From Prochlorococcus sp. AG-347-J20 (lineage in GTDB: Bacteria > Cyanobacteriota > Cyanobacteriia > PCC-6307 > Cyanobiaceae), in assembly GCA_003281485.1 (NCBI GenBank), contig QCBW01000003.1:58404-122403 (forward strand): a stretch of 64,000 nucleotides of DNA, given 5' to 3'. Position numbers and translations under genes: made by a program. Every line of letters begins with the position of its first letter. The stretch's first letter is position 1. Below, in pieces: positions 7,942 to 16,485 of the stretch. The notes beneath the pieces were generated by a model. It saw nothing but the letters and a program-made list of their open reading frames with translations. It did not search any database and was not told where the DNA came from.

Positions 7942-8001
7942 CTCTTATTAATTATGATTAACATAAATATAAATTAAAAAATCTACCTCTTTTTTTAATT
8001 T

Positions 8002-9024
8002 TCAATTCCAATTTGCATCTTTCATAAGCTTTAGAGCAAGAGAATTATATTCACCAAGATCTTCAACTGTTACCAAATCAGGAGTAAATTTTCCAAAGCC
8101 TTTAACAATAGGATTTTGATTAAGTTCTTTCAATGGATGTTCAAACGTTGGAGCAGCTAGTCCTTTACTTCCCTTTGGAGATGCAAGATATTCAAGGAGC
8201 TTGATAGCTTCATTTTTATTTGTTGCATATTTTGCAACACCTCCGGCAGTAATGTTCACATGAGCAGGATTTGGAGTAATGACAGATGTTTTTTTCGCAT
8301 ATAAAGCATCTCTTCTTCCATTAACTCCCGCCAACATTCTTGCAACATAATAATGATTAACAATTCCTACTCCACATTTTTTCTTAGAAACTGCTCTAAT
8401 TATGGAAATATCGCCGGGGAAGAAAGGTTGAGAAACGTTCGAAATCATTCCACTTAGCCAAGCCTTAGTTTGGGATTCACCCTTATTAACTATTTGATTA
8501 GCAACTAAAGATTGATTATATGGACTTTTTCTATTTCTTAAACATACTTTGCCTTTCAAAGATGGATCAGCTAAATCTTTATAGTCCTTAATCTTATTTA
8601 TATCTACCACCTTTGGATTGGCCACAAGGACTCTTACTCTTCTCGTTAATGCATACCATTCCTTTTTTTTATCTTTTAGCCCAATTGGAATGTTATTTTC
8701 TAGAGATTTAGATTCTATACTTTGGAGTAGACCAGCCTTTGCAGCATTAGTAATTCTTGCTGCATCAACTAGTAGCACTAAATCTGCCTGAGAATTTTTT
8801 CCCTCTCTTTTCAATCTCTCGATTAAAGATATTCCTGAAGCTTCGATAAGCCTAACTTTAATTCCTGTTTCTTCTGCAAAATTTTTATAAACTTCTCTAT
8901 CTGTATTGTAATGTCTCCCTGAATAAACTTTGACTTCTCTATCGGTTGAGTTCACGGGCATATTCACATTTAGTAAAAACGTAAAAGTTATTGCTGAATA
9001 TAAAAGTTTTTTAAGTTTTTGCAC
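8002..9024 (-). CDS. futA: Ferric iron ABC transporter substrate-binding protein
   Basis: This is a periplasmic Fe(III)-binding protein of the FutA/IdiA (AfuA-like) family. The 340 residues begin with a basic, hydrophobic signal peptide (about residues 1-26), then VKVYSGRHYN with His38 and Tyr39, and later NHYYVARML with Tyr225 and Tyr226. These are the ferric-ligand tyrosines of the family. The start is GTG at 9024. It is divergent from piuC, sharing a 96-bp intergenic region with an 18-bp palindrome, so joint iron regulation is likely. The permease and ATPase partners are not in this window. Confidence 0.93.
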   Translation of the reverse strand: MQKLKKLLYSAITFTFLLNVNMPVNSTDREVKVYSGRHYNTDREVYKNFAEETGIKVRLIEASGISLIERLKREGKNSQADLVLLVDAARITNAAKAGLLQSIESKSLENNIPIGLKDKKKEWYALTRRVRVLVANPKVVDINKIKDYKDLADPSLKGKVCLRNRKSPYNQSLVANQIVNKGESQTKAWLSGMISNVSQPFFPGDISIIRAVSKKKCGVGIVNHYYVARMLAGVNGRRDALYAKKTSVITPNPAHVNITAGGVAKYATNKNEAIKLLEYLASPKGSKGLAAPTFEHPLKELNQNPIVKGFGKFTPDLVTVEDLGEYNSLALKLMKDANWN

Positions 9025-9092
9025 TTTTTCAAATTAGTATCTATGGTTACTTTATACCTATGAATAATGTAGAGATTCTAAAAGCGATCTTC

Positions 9093-9110
9093 GATACATA
9101 AAGATGTATC
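9093..9110. promoter_or_regulatory. Palindrome in the futA-piuC intergenic region
   Basis: GATACAT (9093-9099) and ATGTATC (9104-9110) are exact inverted repeats around AAAG. The site lies 16 bp before the piuC ATG and 69 bp before the futA start. Its size and AT-rich dyad are compatible with a Fur- or Crp-type regulator, and both flanking genes belong to iron-stress families. The identity of the regulator is inference. Confidence 0.5.
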
Positions 9111-9126
9111 ATTTTTTATATTGAAT

Positions 9127-9792
9127 ATGAATTATTTAACTCATCAGTTACTAAATGCTAAAGAAACCGATTTAATAAATAAATTACTAGAAAAAGAAAA
9201 TCAATATTGGGAAGATGGTAAAAATACTGCAGGAAGTCACGCCTCTAAAGTAAAAAATAATTTGCAATTAAATAGGAAATCTGATATTTCTAAAAAATTA
9301 TCATTGTTAGTTAAACAAAAAATCTTAAATAATGATTTAATAAAAAGTTTTACTTTACCAAAACATATTCATGGAATCATGTTCACTAAATCGACTAAAG
9401 GCATGAGTTATGGACGCCATATCGACAATGCATATATGTCATCAGGCAGGGCTGACTTGTCCTTTACCATCTTTCTTTCAGAAAAAAGCCAATACGAAGG
9501 TGGGGAACTATCGATTGAAAATCTGAATTCAGAATATAAATTTAAACTTAAAAGAGGAGAAATTATAATTTATCCAAGTACATTTTTACATGAAGTTAAA
9601 GAGATAATAGCTGGGGAGAGAATTGTAAGTGTAGGATGGATCGAAAGCTATATCAAAAGTATCGAAGAAAGAGAGTATTTTTTTGATTTAGACACGGGGG
9701 CAAAGAGTTTACTAGCAAAGTATGGTAGATCTGACGAGCTAGATCTTATTTTTAAATCCTATTCAAATCTCTTAAGAGTTATGGGCGACTAA
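9127..9792 (+). CDS. piuC: PiuC-type Fe(II)/2-oxoglutarate hydroxylase
   Basis: This is a PKHD-type dioxygenase, a family often linked to siderophore or iron uptake. In the 221-residue form the iron ligands are His98, Asp100 (GRHIDNAY) and His155 (FLHEVKEI), with Arg165 (GERIVSVGW) for 2-oxoglutarate, and the conserved GGELSIE strand is present. I prefer ATG at 9127, giving MNYLTHQLL, over TTG at 9121. It sits beside futA and is typically iron-starvation induced in picocyanobacteria. The actual substrate is not established. Confidence 0.9.
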   Translation: MNYLTHQLLNAKETDLINKLLEKENQYWEDGKNTAGSHASKVKNNLQLNRKSDISKKLSLLVKQKILNNDLIKSFTLPKHIHGIMFTKSTKGMSYGRHIDNAYMSSGRADLSFTIFLSEKSQYEGGELSIENLNSEYKFKLKRGEIIIYPSTFLHEVKEIIAGERIVSVGWIESYIKSIEEREYFFDLDTGAKSLLAKYGRSDELDLIFKSYSNLLRVMGD

Positions 9793-9867
9793 ATGAATGA
9801 ATCATTTTATACAACAAAAAGAATATAAGTCTGAAAATGATTAATATATAAAAAATAAGTTTGTCTA

Positions 9868-10107
9868 ATGCCAAAAAAAAGTTCAATTTCAATTTTTATT
9901 GCAGCAACGAGCGCACTAACTTTTTCAACAGTAAATACTAACCCCGTCATTTCAGAAGAAAATGACCTCGGAGGATTAAAAGAATGGAATACTGATATGG
10001 CTCTAGATGCAGATTTTATCTTAGATGAAGATGCTCAAAAGATTGCTGACCAAGCTGCGAAATCAAGTGCTTGTATTCCTATTGGAGAAGGTGAAAACTG
10101 CTGGTAA
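9868..10107 (+). CDS. Small secreted protein, unknown function
   Basis: The 79 residues start MPKKSSISIFIAATSALTF, a likely signal peptide of about 27-30 residues. An acidic mature part of about 50 residues ends SACIPIGEGENCW, with two cysteines that could form a disulfide. I recognise no family beyond similar small picocyanobacterial exported proteins. It lies 75 bp after piuC in the same direction and before a shared terminator, so it may share iron-responsive expression. Confidence 0.7.
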   Translation: MPKKSSISIFIAATSALTFSTVNTNPVISEENDLGGLKEWNTDMALDADFILDEDAQKIADQAAKSSACIPIGEGENCW

Positions 10108-10123
10108 TTACTTAGAAAGCAAT

Positions 10124-10154
10124 AAAAAAACGCCCTAATTAAAAGGCGTTTTTT
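10124..10154. terminator. Bidirectional terminator between small secreted gene and som
   Basis: A run of A followed by CGCC (10131-10134) pairs with GGCG (10145-10148) and a run of T. The arms extend through A/T pairing, and both orientations end in a T tract. It can serve both the + strand gene ending at 10107 and the - strand porin gene ending at 10171. Confidence 0.85.
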
Positions 10155-10170
10155 ATTAAGCTAAATCAAA

Positions 10171-11475
10171 TTAAAATTTGAATGTAGTCTCAAAAACTGC
10201 ACCAAATATATCTCCATCTACTGTTCCATTTCTGTCAGATCCACCAAATATAGCTGGAGTCATAGTTACAGAATCATTAGGCTTAAATGAATAATATAGT
10301 TCGTACGCCAATGGACTTACATCTAAACTTTCGTTTGTAGTAGGCTGACCAAAAGCAACACCAATCCTATCATCAGCTCTAAAGATATCTTGCCAATTCA
10401 ATCCAAGGAACCATGCATCTGCCTTAGATTGATCAGATGAAGCATCATATTCAGTAGTATCATACCCTAGAGATATTGAAGGAGTTGCTGTACCAGTACT
10501 TTCTGGTCTCCACCACCCCCTTAAACCGACAGCTGTGTACTGAGAAGTGTCCACTGCATCACCATTGATATCTCCAGCTTTGTAATAACTATCACTCCAG
10601 CCGTTGGATTTAACATTCATAATTGCCGAGACAGAGTATTGAGGCTTTGTATAACCAACCTGAGTTGCCCAACTAGTTTTAGTTGCGTCAGTCAAAATAC
10701 CAGTCGGCACGTAATTATTACCTACTTTCTGAGATGTATGAGATTTAGTACCTACATTTGAACTAATTGCAAAACCATTATCTGCTTGGTAGGCCCAACC
10801 AACACCGGTATCTGTACTTGCACCATAAGCATTTCCATTACCACCTAAAGTAAACTGCTTAGTGACTGGCTTATAAATAGATGGAGTAGTTCCATGCATA
10901 TAGTAGTTCTCAATTTTTGGGCCTACCCAAACCGTGTTATTTTCGCCTATCGGGAATTGATACCAAATCTTATCTACTTTAAGTGCATCAGAATTACCTT
11001 TTGAAGAACTTAAATAAGTTCCGTAGGTTTTGCTTGTTGTCCAGTCAGAACTGTTACCAGTCTTAATTCTTACATAAAGATTATCGTCACCAGTGAAGCT
11101 CGAATTAAGATTCATTGTATAGCTGTAATATGCTTGAACAGCTTCTGAATCTGTATTGGTTGAATCGTGATATTCAACTGCTCCTAAAGTAAAAATAGCT
11201 TTCCCATCCATTGATGTGGTTTCAGAAAAAAAACCAGCATCAAATTTATTTTGCTGGGTTTTTAGTTCTAGTCCATCATCATAACTTTTAAGACTTGATA
11301 TATCATTGCTAACTTCATTGATGAAAGTTTTATTATTCAACCTTTGAACTTTTGAAGTGCTACGTGAATAGCTATTCAATTCTTCAAGATTAACTGCATC
11401 AGACGCTTGAGTAGCTAAAGGAGTAATTAAACCCACAGTAGTACTAGCAATCAACATTTTTTGGAAGAGTTTCAT
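10171..11475 (-). CDS. som: Som-type outer membrane porin
   Basis: The 434-residue protein has a clear signal peptide (MKLFQKMLIASTTVGLITPLATQA, cleaved near residue 24). A long beta-rich region of alternating polar/aromatic strands follows, and the last residue is Phe (TTFKF), the usual outer membrane assembly signal. It resembles the OprB-like part of cyanobacterial Som porins. A full SLH domain, present in many other cyanobacterial Som proteins, is not obvious; only a short VNLEELNSY segment remains at the N-terminus. It would form a diffusion channel. Its ribosome-binding region matches the Yfr1 sRNA core (see 11480-11487). Confidence 0.9.
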   Translation of the reverse strand: MKLFQKMLIASTTVGLITPLATQASDAVNLEELNSYSRSTSKVQRLNNKTFINEVSNDISSLKSYDDGLELKTQQNKFDAGFFSETTSMDGKAIFTLGAVEYHDSTNTDSEAVQAYYSYTMNLNSSFTGDDNLYVRIKTGNSSDWTTSKTYGTYLSSSKGNSDALKVDKIWYQFPIGENNTVWVGPKIENYYMHGTTPSIYKPVTKQFTLGGNGNAYGASTDTGVGWAYQADNGFAISSNVGTKSHTSQKVGNNYVPTGILTDATKTSWATQVGYTKPQYSVSAIMNVKSNGWSDSYYKAGDINGDAVDTSQYTAVGLRGWWRPESTGTATPSISLGYDTTEYDASSDQSKADAWFLGLNWQDIFRADDRIGVAFGQPTTNESLDVSPLAYELYYSFKPNDSVTMTPAIFGGSDRNGTVDGDIFGAVFETTFKF

Positions 11476-11479
11476 TTTG

Positions 11480-11487
11480 CCTCACAC
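11480..11487 (-). promoter_or_regulatory. Candidate Yfr1 sRNA-binding site over the som RBS
   Basis: On the som strand the leader reads GTGTGAGG, five bases before the start codon at 11475. It is exactly complementary to CCUCACAC in the conserved unpaired core (ACUCCUCACAC) of the cyanobacterial sRNA Yfr1. Yfr1 has been reported to repress Som-type porin mRNAs in Prochlorococcus MED4, which fits. The site also contains GAGG, the likely Shine-Dalgarno sequence, so pairing would block ribosomes. Confidence 0.7.
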
Positions 11488-11494
11488 TTAATAA

Positions 11495-11512
11495 ACCCAA
11501 TAGAAATTGGGT
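11495..11512 (-). promoter_or_regulatory. Leader hairpin of som
   Basis: ACCCAAT (11495-11501) and ATTGGGT (11506-11512) form a perfect 7-bp stem with a four-base loop in the som 5' untranslated region, just upstream of the Yfr1-like site. It may stabilise the mRNA or keep the sRNA-binding sequence single-stranded. Confidence 0.5.
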
Positions 11513-11596
11513 ACCTATACTGTATCTAGAGCAACAAAAAAGGAAAGAAAAATTCGTATCAAATCAATGTATATTTTGATACAGATAGACTCTTTA

Positions 11597-12484
11597 TCAG
11601 GGTAAATTTTTAACTGTATTATTCATTAATTGATAATCCAATAATTGTCTTTCTTCAATCCATGATGATGCTACCTCCCTAGCCAATTTTCTAATTTTTT
11701 CAATATATTGAGCACGATCTGTCACTGAAATCACTCCCCTCGCATCGAGCAAATTAAAAGTATGACTACATTTCAAGACATAATCAAGAGCAGGGTAGGT
11801 TAGCCTCTTTTCAACTAATAAATTCGCTTCATCTTTATAAATTTCAAATAATTTCCTGAGATTTTCATGATTCGACTCAGTGAAATTATATCTACAATGA
11901 CCTTTTTCAAATTGGAGCCAAATATCAGAGTATTTCAGATTATAGTTCCAATTTAAGTCCCAAATACTTTCCTTATCTTGCAGGAACATTGCTATTCTTT
12001 CTAGACCATATGTAATTTCAATTGGTATTGGCTTACAATCAAAACCCCCGCATTGTTGAAAATAGGTAAATTGAGTAACTTCCATACCATCCAGCCATAC
12101 TTCCCAACCTACTCCCCAAGCCCCAAGAGTAGGAGATTCCCAATTATCTTCAACAAATCTAATATCGTGATTTTCGGGATTTATTCCAAGAGATTCTAAA
12201 GATTTCAAATATTTTTCTTGGATTCCCTCTGGAGAAGGTTTAATTAAGACTTGATATTGAAAGTAATGTTGAGCACGATTCGGGTTTTCACCAAATCTTC
12301 CATCGGTGGGTCTTCTACATGGCTCAGCATATGCAACCGACCAAGGTTCTGGTCCAATAGCTCTCAAAAAAGTATGAGGACTCATTGTCCCAGCACCCTT
12401 TTCAGTATCGTAGGGCTGCATAATTAAACAACCTTGTTCAGACCAAAAATTATTTAAATTTTTAATTATATCCTGAAAAAACAT
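11597..12484 (-). CDS. glyQ: Glycyl-tRNA synthetase alpha subunit
   Basis: GlyQ is the catalytic-core subunit of the alpha2beta2 glycyl-tRNA synthetase of bacteria. The 295 residues are typical: [19 protein letters not shown], the ATP/glycine site region [44 protein letters not shown] and [20 protein letters not shown] take ATG at 12484; the TTG one codon earlier gives a duplicate Met. The beta subunit glyS is not in this window, so the two subunits are encoded apart. Confidence 0.97.
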   Translation of the reverse strand: MFFQDIIKNLNNFWSEQGCLIMQPYDTEKGAGTMSPHTFLRAIGPEPWSVAYAEPCRRPTDGRFGENPNRAQHYFQYQVLIKPSPEGIQEKYLKSLESLGINPENHDIRFVEDNWESPTLGAWGVGWEVWLDGMEVTQFTYFQQCGGFDCKPIPIEITYGLERIAMFLQDKESIWDLNWNYNLKYSDIWLQFEKGHCRYNFTESNHENLRKLFEIYKDEANLLVEKRLTYPALDYVLKCSHTFNLLDARGVISVTDRAQYIEKIRKLAREVASSWIEERQLLDYQLMNNTVKNLP

Positions 12485-12638
12485 CAAATTCAGAAAGGTG
12501 AATAAATTTAGATTAATTCCATTAAATATAATAACAAAGCTTAAATCAAAAAATATCTTAAGCCTAAGCTCTTTAGAAGTATTATCTGATAAAAGTGAAA
12601 AAATTAAATCCTTTATAAAGTAATAAATCTGAAATTAA

Positions 12639-13025
12639 TTATCTAAAAAAATCTAAAGGCAATGGACCAAAGGTAGATGATTCTATAGTGTCATCATCAT
12701 ACTGGCAAGTTAATAAAATTCCTTCTCCAAGACCATTTTCAGATCTAACAAAAACATTTCCAGTTTTTTGATTACCTTTTAAAAAAACACTCCCATCAGC
12801 ATTAAGGGAATCTAAATTCTCAAATTTAATTTTGGAAAATTTCTCAGAAATTGATTGCAATGCCTCAATAGCCTTTGTATCACTCGGTGCCATTATACCT
12901 ATTGTTATCCAATCGGCTTTTAAAATATTTGCTTCTAGTTCTTTTAATAGTTTGTTTAATTGAATATCACTTAGTTTGGGAGCAGTTCTAAGACTGTTTA
13001 AATCAACTAACTCATTTATTTCCAT
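12639..13025 (-). CDS. DUF1824-family protein
   Basis: A 128-residue cytoplasmic protein resembling the cyanobacterial DUF1824 family, with DWITIGIMAPSDTKAIEALQSI and a C-terminal CQYDDDTIESSTFGPLPLDFF segment. Function is unknown. I choose ATG at 13025 (MEINELVDL), because the longer form starting at 13079 would overlap the upstream tautomerase gene by 31 bp and adds non-conserved sequence. It lies 23 bp after that gene, so the two are probably co-transcribed. Confidence 0.75.
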   Translation of the reverse strand: MEINELVDLNSLRTAPKLSDIQLNKLLKELEANILKADWITIGIMAPSDTKAIEALQSISEKFSKIKFENLDSLNADGSVFLKGNQKTGNVFVRSENGLGEGILLTCQYDDDTIESSTFGPLPLDFFR

Positions 13026-13048
13026 TAAATTAATTTTTAAAAATAATT

Positions 13049-13381
13049 TTAACCAAAGGTTTTTCCATTCCAAGCCCACATTGAAGCAGGTACATCCTCG
13101 AAAGAAATATAAATTTTATTTATTGGGATTCCAATTTTCTCATAAACAAAATTTGATATTGGCTCTGCCATTTCTGAAGGTTTTAAAGATCCTATTGATT
13201 TTACCTCTAAAAAACAACAAGGGCTTCCATCATCGAAATACATTTCAGAATTATCATCTAGTTTAGCCATAACAAATCTTTTTGATTTATTCGTTAAAGA
13301 CGAAACTAAAATTGAAATTTCTTCAAGTAACTTTTTTTTATCATCTATTTTTGCTGAAGTTGAAACGTTAATATAAGGCAT
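13049..13381 (-). CDS. MIF/phenylpyruvate tautomerase-family protein
   Basis: A 110-residue member of the macrophage migration inhibitory factor family. Pro2, which becomes the catalytic N-terminal proline after Met removal, is present (MPYINVSTS), as are a Lys in NKSKRFVMAKL and the typical VKSIG and INKIYISFEDVPASMWAWNGKTFG end. Relatives tautomerise phenylpyruvate or dopachrome and form homotrimers. The natural substrate in cyanobacteria is unknown. It is followed by the DUF1824 gene and preceded, two bases away, by a 56-codon gene. Confidence 0.88.
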   Translation of the reverse strand: MPYINVSTSAKIDDKKKLLEEISILVSSLTNKSKRFVMAKLDDNSEMYFDDGSPCCFLEVKSIGSLKPSEMAEPISNFVYEKIGIPINKIYISFEDVPASMWAWNGKTFG

Positions 13382-13383
13382 AT

Positions 13384-13554
13384 TTATGCAGCGAAGTTAT
13401 CTCTTTGAAAAGCATTTTTTAGAATAAAAGTCTTATTTTTTAAAACTTTTTTTGATGAAAGATATGCCATATCGTATTGACTTATTCCGTTTTTATATGG
13501 ATTGAAAAGGGCATTTTTTGATCTACTTTTTTTGCCCCTTTTAAATTCAATCAT
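13384..13554 (-). CDS. Small basic protein, 56 residues
   Basis: This short frame starts at ATG 13554 (MIEFKRGKKSRSKNALF) and ends two bases before the tautomerase gene on the same strand. It is rich in Lys, Arg and Ser, has no membrane segment, and contains YKNGISQYDMAYLSSKKVL. It fills the gap exactly and could be the first gene of a three-gene operon. No family is recognised; the call rests on position and a clean start and stop. Confidence 0.5.
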   Translation of the reverse strand: MIEFKRGKKSRSKNALFNPYKNGISQYDMAYLSSKKVLKNKTFILKNAFQRDNFAA

Positions 13555-13586
13555 TTTTAACTAAATAATTAATAATTTAACTTTTT

Positions 13587-14342
13587 TTGAATAGATGTCT
13601 AGGTTTTTGTGAAATCTTTAATCAATTAAATAAAAAATACATTCCAAAAACGCAATATGAATATCTATTTATTAAATTTATAGGACAACTTATATATATC
13701 GTTTTGGAAGTTTTAAATAGATATCAAAGAAAAAAACTTGATGAGAGCAATGATGAAGAATTTTATTCCGAGCCAAAATTTGTTTATCACTTAGATTCCA
13801 ACTTTAGGAATTATCTTTCAAATATTTATAGGAATGAAATTTCAGATAATGCAACGGTCCTAGATTTAATGTCCAGTTGGGATAGTTATTTGCCTCGAGA
13901 GAAAAAATTTCAAAAGGTTATTGGGCATGGATTAAATAAACAAGAACTTGAGAAAAACAAAATTTTTGATACTTATTGGATACAAAATTTCAATATCAAT
14001 CAAGAAATTCCTTTAGATAATGAAAGTGTTGATTATTGTTTAATGGTCGCAGCTTGGCAATATTTACAATATCCAGAAAACTTAACTAGAGAAATCTTAA
14101 GAATTTTGAGTAATCAGGGAAAGTTTATAATAGCTTTTTCAAATAGAGCATTTTGGCATAAGGCTCCAAATATATGGACAAACTCCACTGAGGAAGAAAG
14201 AGTCAAATATGTAAGAAAAGTATTAATCACAAACGGATTTAATGAACCAAAGATTATTAAAAAATTCAATCAAAAATCCATTAATATCTTTAATTTCCTT
14301 AATAAAGACCCTTTTTATTGCGTAATTGCAACTAAAGAGTAA
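13587..14342 (+). CDS. SAM-dependent methyltransferase (class I)
   Basis: The 251-residue product has a Rossmann methyltransferase pattern. VLDLMSSWDSYLP near residues 92-104 takes the place of the usual glycine-rich motif I. LDNESVDYCLMVAAWQYLQYPENLTREILRIL follows (motif II/post-II), then a NQGKFIIAFSNRAFW strand. The glycine loop is atypical. Start codon choices are limited: TTG at 13587 is the only standard one giving the full N-terminus. The substrate is unknown; similar cyanobacterial proteins are uncharacterised. Confidence 0.72.
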   Translation: MNRCLGFCEIFNQLNKKYIPKTQYEYLFIKFIGQLIYIVLEVLNRYQRKKLDESNDEEFYSEPKFVYHLDSNFRNYLSNIYRNEISDNATVLDLMSSWDSYLPREKKFQKVIGHGLNKQELEKNKIFDTYWIQNFNINQEIPLDNESVDYCLMVAAWQYLQYPENLTREILRILSNQGKFIIAFSNRAFWHKAPNIWTNSTEEERVKYVRKVLITNGFNEPKIIKKFNQKSINIFNFLNKDPFYCVIATKE

Positions 14343-14439
14343 ATAATACTTTTGCTACATTTCAGACTAAGGTATCAATAAAAATCCATAGCCATAATTT
14401 TAATTTTTTACTACTATTTGGATAGTTAAAATTTATAAT

Positions 14440-14685
14440 ATGGGTTCTAAAAGAGAAAAATATCCTGAAAAATGCCCTTGGGATCTTGGTCCTAATCAGA
14501 ATTTAGCAAAAGAAGAGAATTGGACTTTAAGATTAGGGGAGGCAAATGTGTGTTTCAGCAAAAATAAATTAGATAATAATTATTTTCATGTAATCAGTAA
14601 TGAAAAGGAAGAACAAATTTTAGCATTCAGAGCCAGGCTCCTTTATCAAAAACTGCTTGATAAAGGATTTAGATTGGTTGAATAG
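14440..14685 (+). CDS. Conserved small protein, unknown function
   Basis: An 81-residue soluble protein beginning MGSKREKYPEKCPWDLGPNQNL, with WTLRLGEANVCFSKN and a C-terminal ARLLYQKLLDKGFRLVE helix. It has no signal peptide or membrane helix. I do not recognise a named domain. The neighbouring DUF3386 gene is convergent, 9 bp away. Confidence 0.65.
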   Translation: MGSKREKYPEKCPWDLGPNQNLAKEENWTLRLGEANVCFSKNKLDNNYFHVISNEKEEQILAFRARLLYQKLLDKGFRLVE

Positions 14686-14694
14686 AAAAGAATC

Positions 14695-15348
14695 TTATTT
14701 CAATAAACTTAAATCCTCGAAAACAAACTTTTGTATTTCTTCTTCTTGATTTTGGTCATGGAGCTTTATTGTTCTTGAATTTAATATCCAATTATTATTC
14801 GTCTCTAGCTTCATAAATTCATCCTCATATTCCAATTTTTGAGAAGTTGGCAGTAGAGTTTCTGGATCAAATTGCTGACTGGTATATTTTTTACTAAGAA
14901 AACCAACTCCTGTATCCAAAAATTCCTCAACAAAAATCTCAACAATTGTTCCATGGATTTTTCTATAAACCATATTGATACAAGCATCTTTTACTCTATA
15001 CTTGTCTCCTTCACTTCTTCCGGAAACACTCATTTCAATTCCTCTTTCAGAATTTTTAAGAAAATTAAAATTATTTTCTGCGTGTACTGATTCAAATTCT
15101 CTTTTTACCCTATGTATACATACTTCAAATAACTGAGAGGCAATACTTTTAACAACCTTCTCATCTTCTATTTTTCGAATATTAGGTTTAAAGTCTTTTC
15201 CTAATACGAATTCACCTTTATGAATATTATTATTAATCAAGAAAACACATTTACCTTGGTAACCATGAAAATCATTCTTCCAGGTGTAACGATTTTCATA
15301 AGCTTTTTTGAAAATCTCCTTACAATTAATTTCTTTTAGATTATCCAT
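14695..15348 (-). CDS. DUF3386-family protein
   Basis: The 217-residue product matches the cyanobacterial DUF3386 pattern: EIFKKAYENRYTWKNDFHGYQGKC near the N-terminus, FEVCIHRVKREFESVHAEN in the middle and GVGFLSKKYTSQQFDPETLLP toward the end. Function is unknown. It lies downstream of pcb on the same strand but is separated from it by a terminator, so it is likely transcribed on its own. Confidence 0.8.
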   Translation of the reverse strand: MDNLKEINCKEIFKKAYENRYTWKNDFHGYQGKCVFLINNNIHKGEFVLGKDFKPNIRKIEDEKVVKSIASQLFEVCIHRVKREFESVHAENNFNFLKNSERGIEMSVSGRSEGDKYRVKDACINMVYRKIHGTIVEIFVEEFLDTGVGFLSKKYTSQQFDPETLLPTSQKLEYEDEFMKLETNNNWILNSRTIKLHDQNQEEEIQKFVFEDLSLLK

Positions 15349-15379
15349 TAATTTTTTGAATAAGTGGAACGATTCTACA

Positions 15380-15414
15380 AAAAAAAACCTCCCTGTTAGA
15401 AGAGAGGTTTTTTT
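15380..15414 (-). terminator. Terminator of the isiB-pcb unit
   Basis: AAACCTC (15385-15391) and GAGGTTT (15404-15410) form the stem, with flanking A and T runs. In the direction of pcb transcription it ends in a long T tract, 13 bp after the pcb stop codon. Confidence 0.85.
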
Positions 15415-15426
15415 ATTAGATTAAAA

Positions 15427-16485
15427 CTAGTTTTGAGTGATTTTTGTATTTTCAATATTGTCAAAAGCTTGACCAATTTTCTTAAAGTCAAATCCCATTG
15501 CTCTTAGTGCGTGCCAGAGATGACCTTGTAAGAAAAAGAACCCCAGATAAAAATGAGCATTAGCAAGCCAAGCTCTTGAACTATATACTCCTGAACCTAA
15601 ATCTACTGTATCAGTAAAATAAGGAGCGAATTCAAATTGAAGCTTCAAGGGTTCTCCATATAGATCAACTGGATATATGGTAGTATTTGAAGCACACCAA
15701 AAAGCAGCAACAAAAGCCATATAAGAAACACCAACAACTGAGTATGACAAAATTGCCTCAGCGCCAAGTAATCCTTTCCCTTTAAATTCTGTGTATTCTC
15801 CAAATTGTTTAGTACAAATATGGAAAACGCCTCCAATTATTTCTAGGAAAGCTAAGAACGCGTGGCCTCCCATAACGTCTTCAAGACTATCTATTTTTAA
15901 AAAATCAAATTGATGGTTCCAGATAGCGGCAATATCTAAATTGTAAATTACTTGTCTTGTAGATCCTATTGCTGGGTCGTAAATTCCATGAATACGAGCC
16001 CATTCAACGAACATAATTGCTCCAAGCCCAAGAAAGATTAGGTGATGTCCAAGAATAAAAGTTAATTTATCTGGGTCATCCCATTCGAAATCGAATTTTT
16101 GTGGCTTACTATTTTCTGGATAATCTCCAAGATCACCTGCAAATTTGTTGGAATGTAGTAATCCTCCAGCACCCAATACTGCTGAGAAAATTAGATGTAA
16201 TGTGCAAATTACAACAATTCCATATGGTTCTGTAATAACACCATTTTCAACGCCACCAATTCCAATACCTGCTAGGTGAGGCAAAACAATTGCTTTCTGT
16301 ACCCCCATTGGAATACTGGCGTCGTAACGAGCTAATTCAAATAATCCAAAAGCTCCTGCCCAGAACATCATTAAGCCTGCATGAGCAGCATGAGCAGCTA
16401 TGAATTTACCTGAACGGCCAACAACACCAGAATTCCCTGCATACCAGTCGTAGGTGACATCAGATTTTCCGTAAGTTTGTAACAC
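15427..16485 (-). CDS. pcb: Chlorophyll-binding antenna protein Pcb/IsiA type
   Basis: A 352-residue six-helix chlorophyll-binding protein of the CP43 family. It lacks the ~100-residue lumenal loop that CP43 has between helices V and VI, as is typical of Pcb and IsiA proteins. Helix histidines are visible: AAHAAHAGLMMFW, LPHLAGIGIGG, LGHHLIFLG, MGGHAFLAFLEIIGGVFH and FFLQGHLWHALRAMG. It binds divinyl chlorophylls in thylakoids and feeds a photosystem. The start is GTG at 16485. It lies 143 bp downstream of flavodoxin isiB, the classic iron-stress pairing, which suggests an iron-inducible form rather than the constitutive PcbA. Confidence 0.93.
   Translation of the reverse strand: MLQTYGKSDVTYDWYAGNSGVVGRSGKFIAAHAAHAGLMMFWAGAFGLFELARYDASIPMGVQKAIVLPHLAGIGIGGVENGVITEPYGIVVICTLHLIFSAVLGAGGLLHSNKFAGDLGDYPENSKPQKFDFEWDDPDKLTFILGHHLIFLGLGAIMFVEWARIHGIYDPAIGSTRQVIYNLDIAAIWNHQFDFLKIDSLEDVMGGHAFLAFLEIIGGVFHICTKQFGEYTEFKGKGLLGAEAILSYSVVGVSYMAFVAAFWCASNTTIYPVDLYGEPLKLQFEFAPYFTDTVDLGSGVYSSRAWLANAHFYLGFFFLQGHLWHALRAMGFDFKKIGQAFDNIENTKITQN

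Noticed and set aside
12976..13266. Open frame of 96 codons on the + strand
   Set aside because: It is antisense to the tautomerase and DUF1824 genes, low in complexity and without family features.
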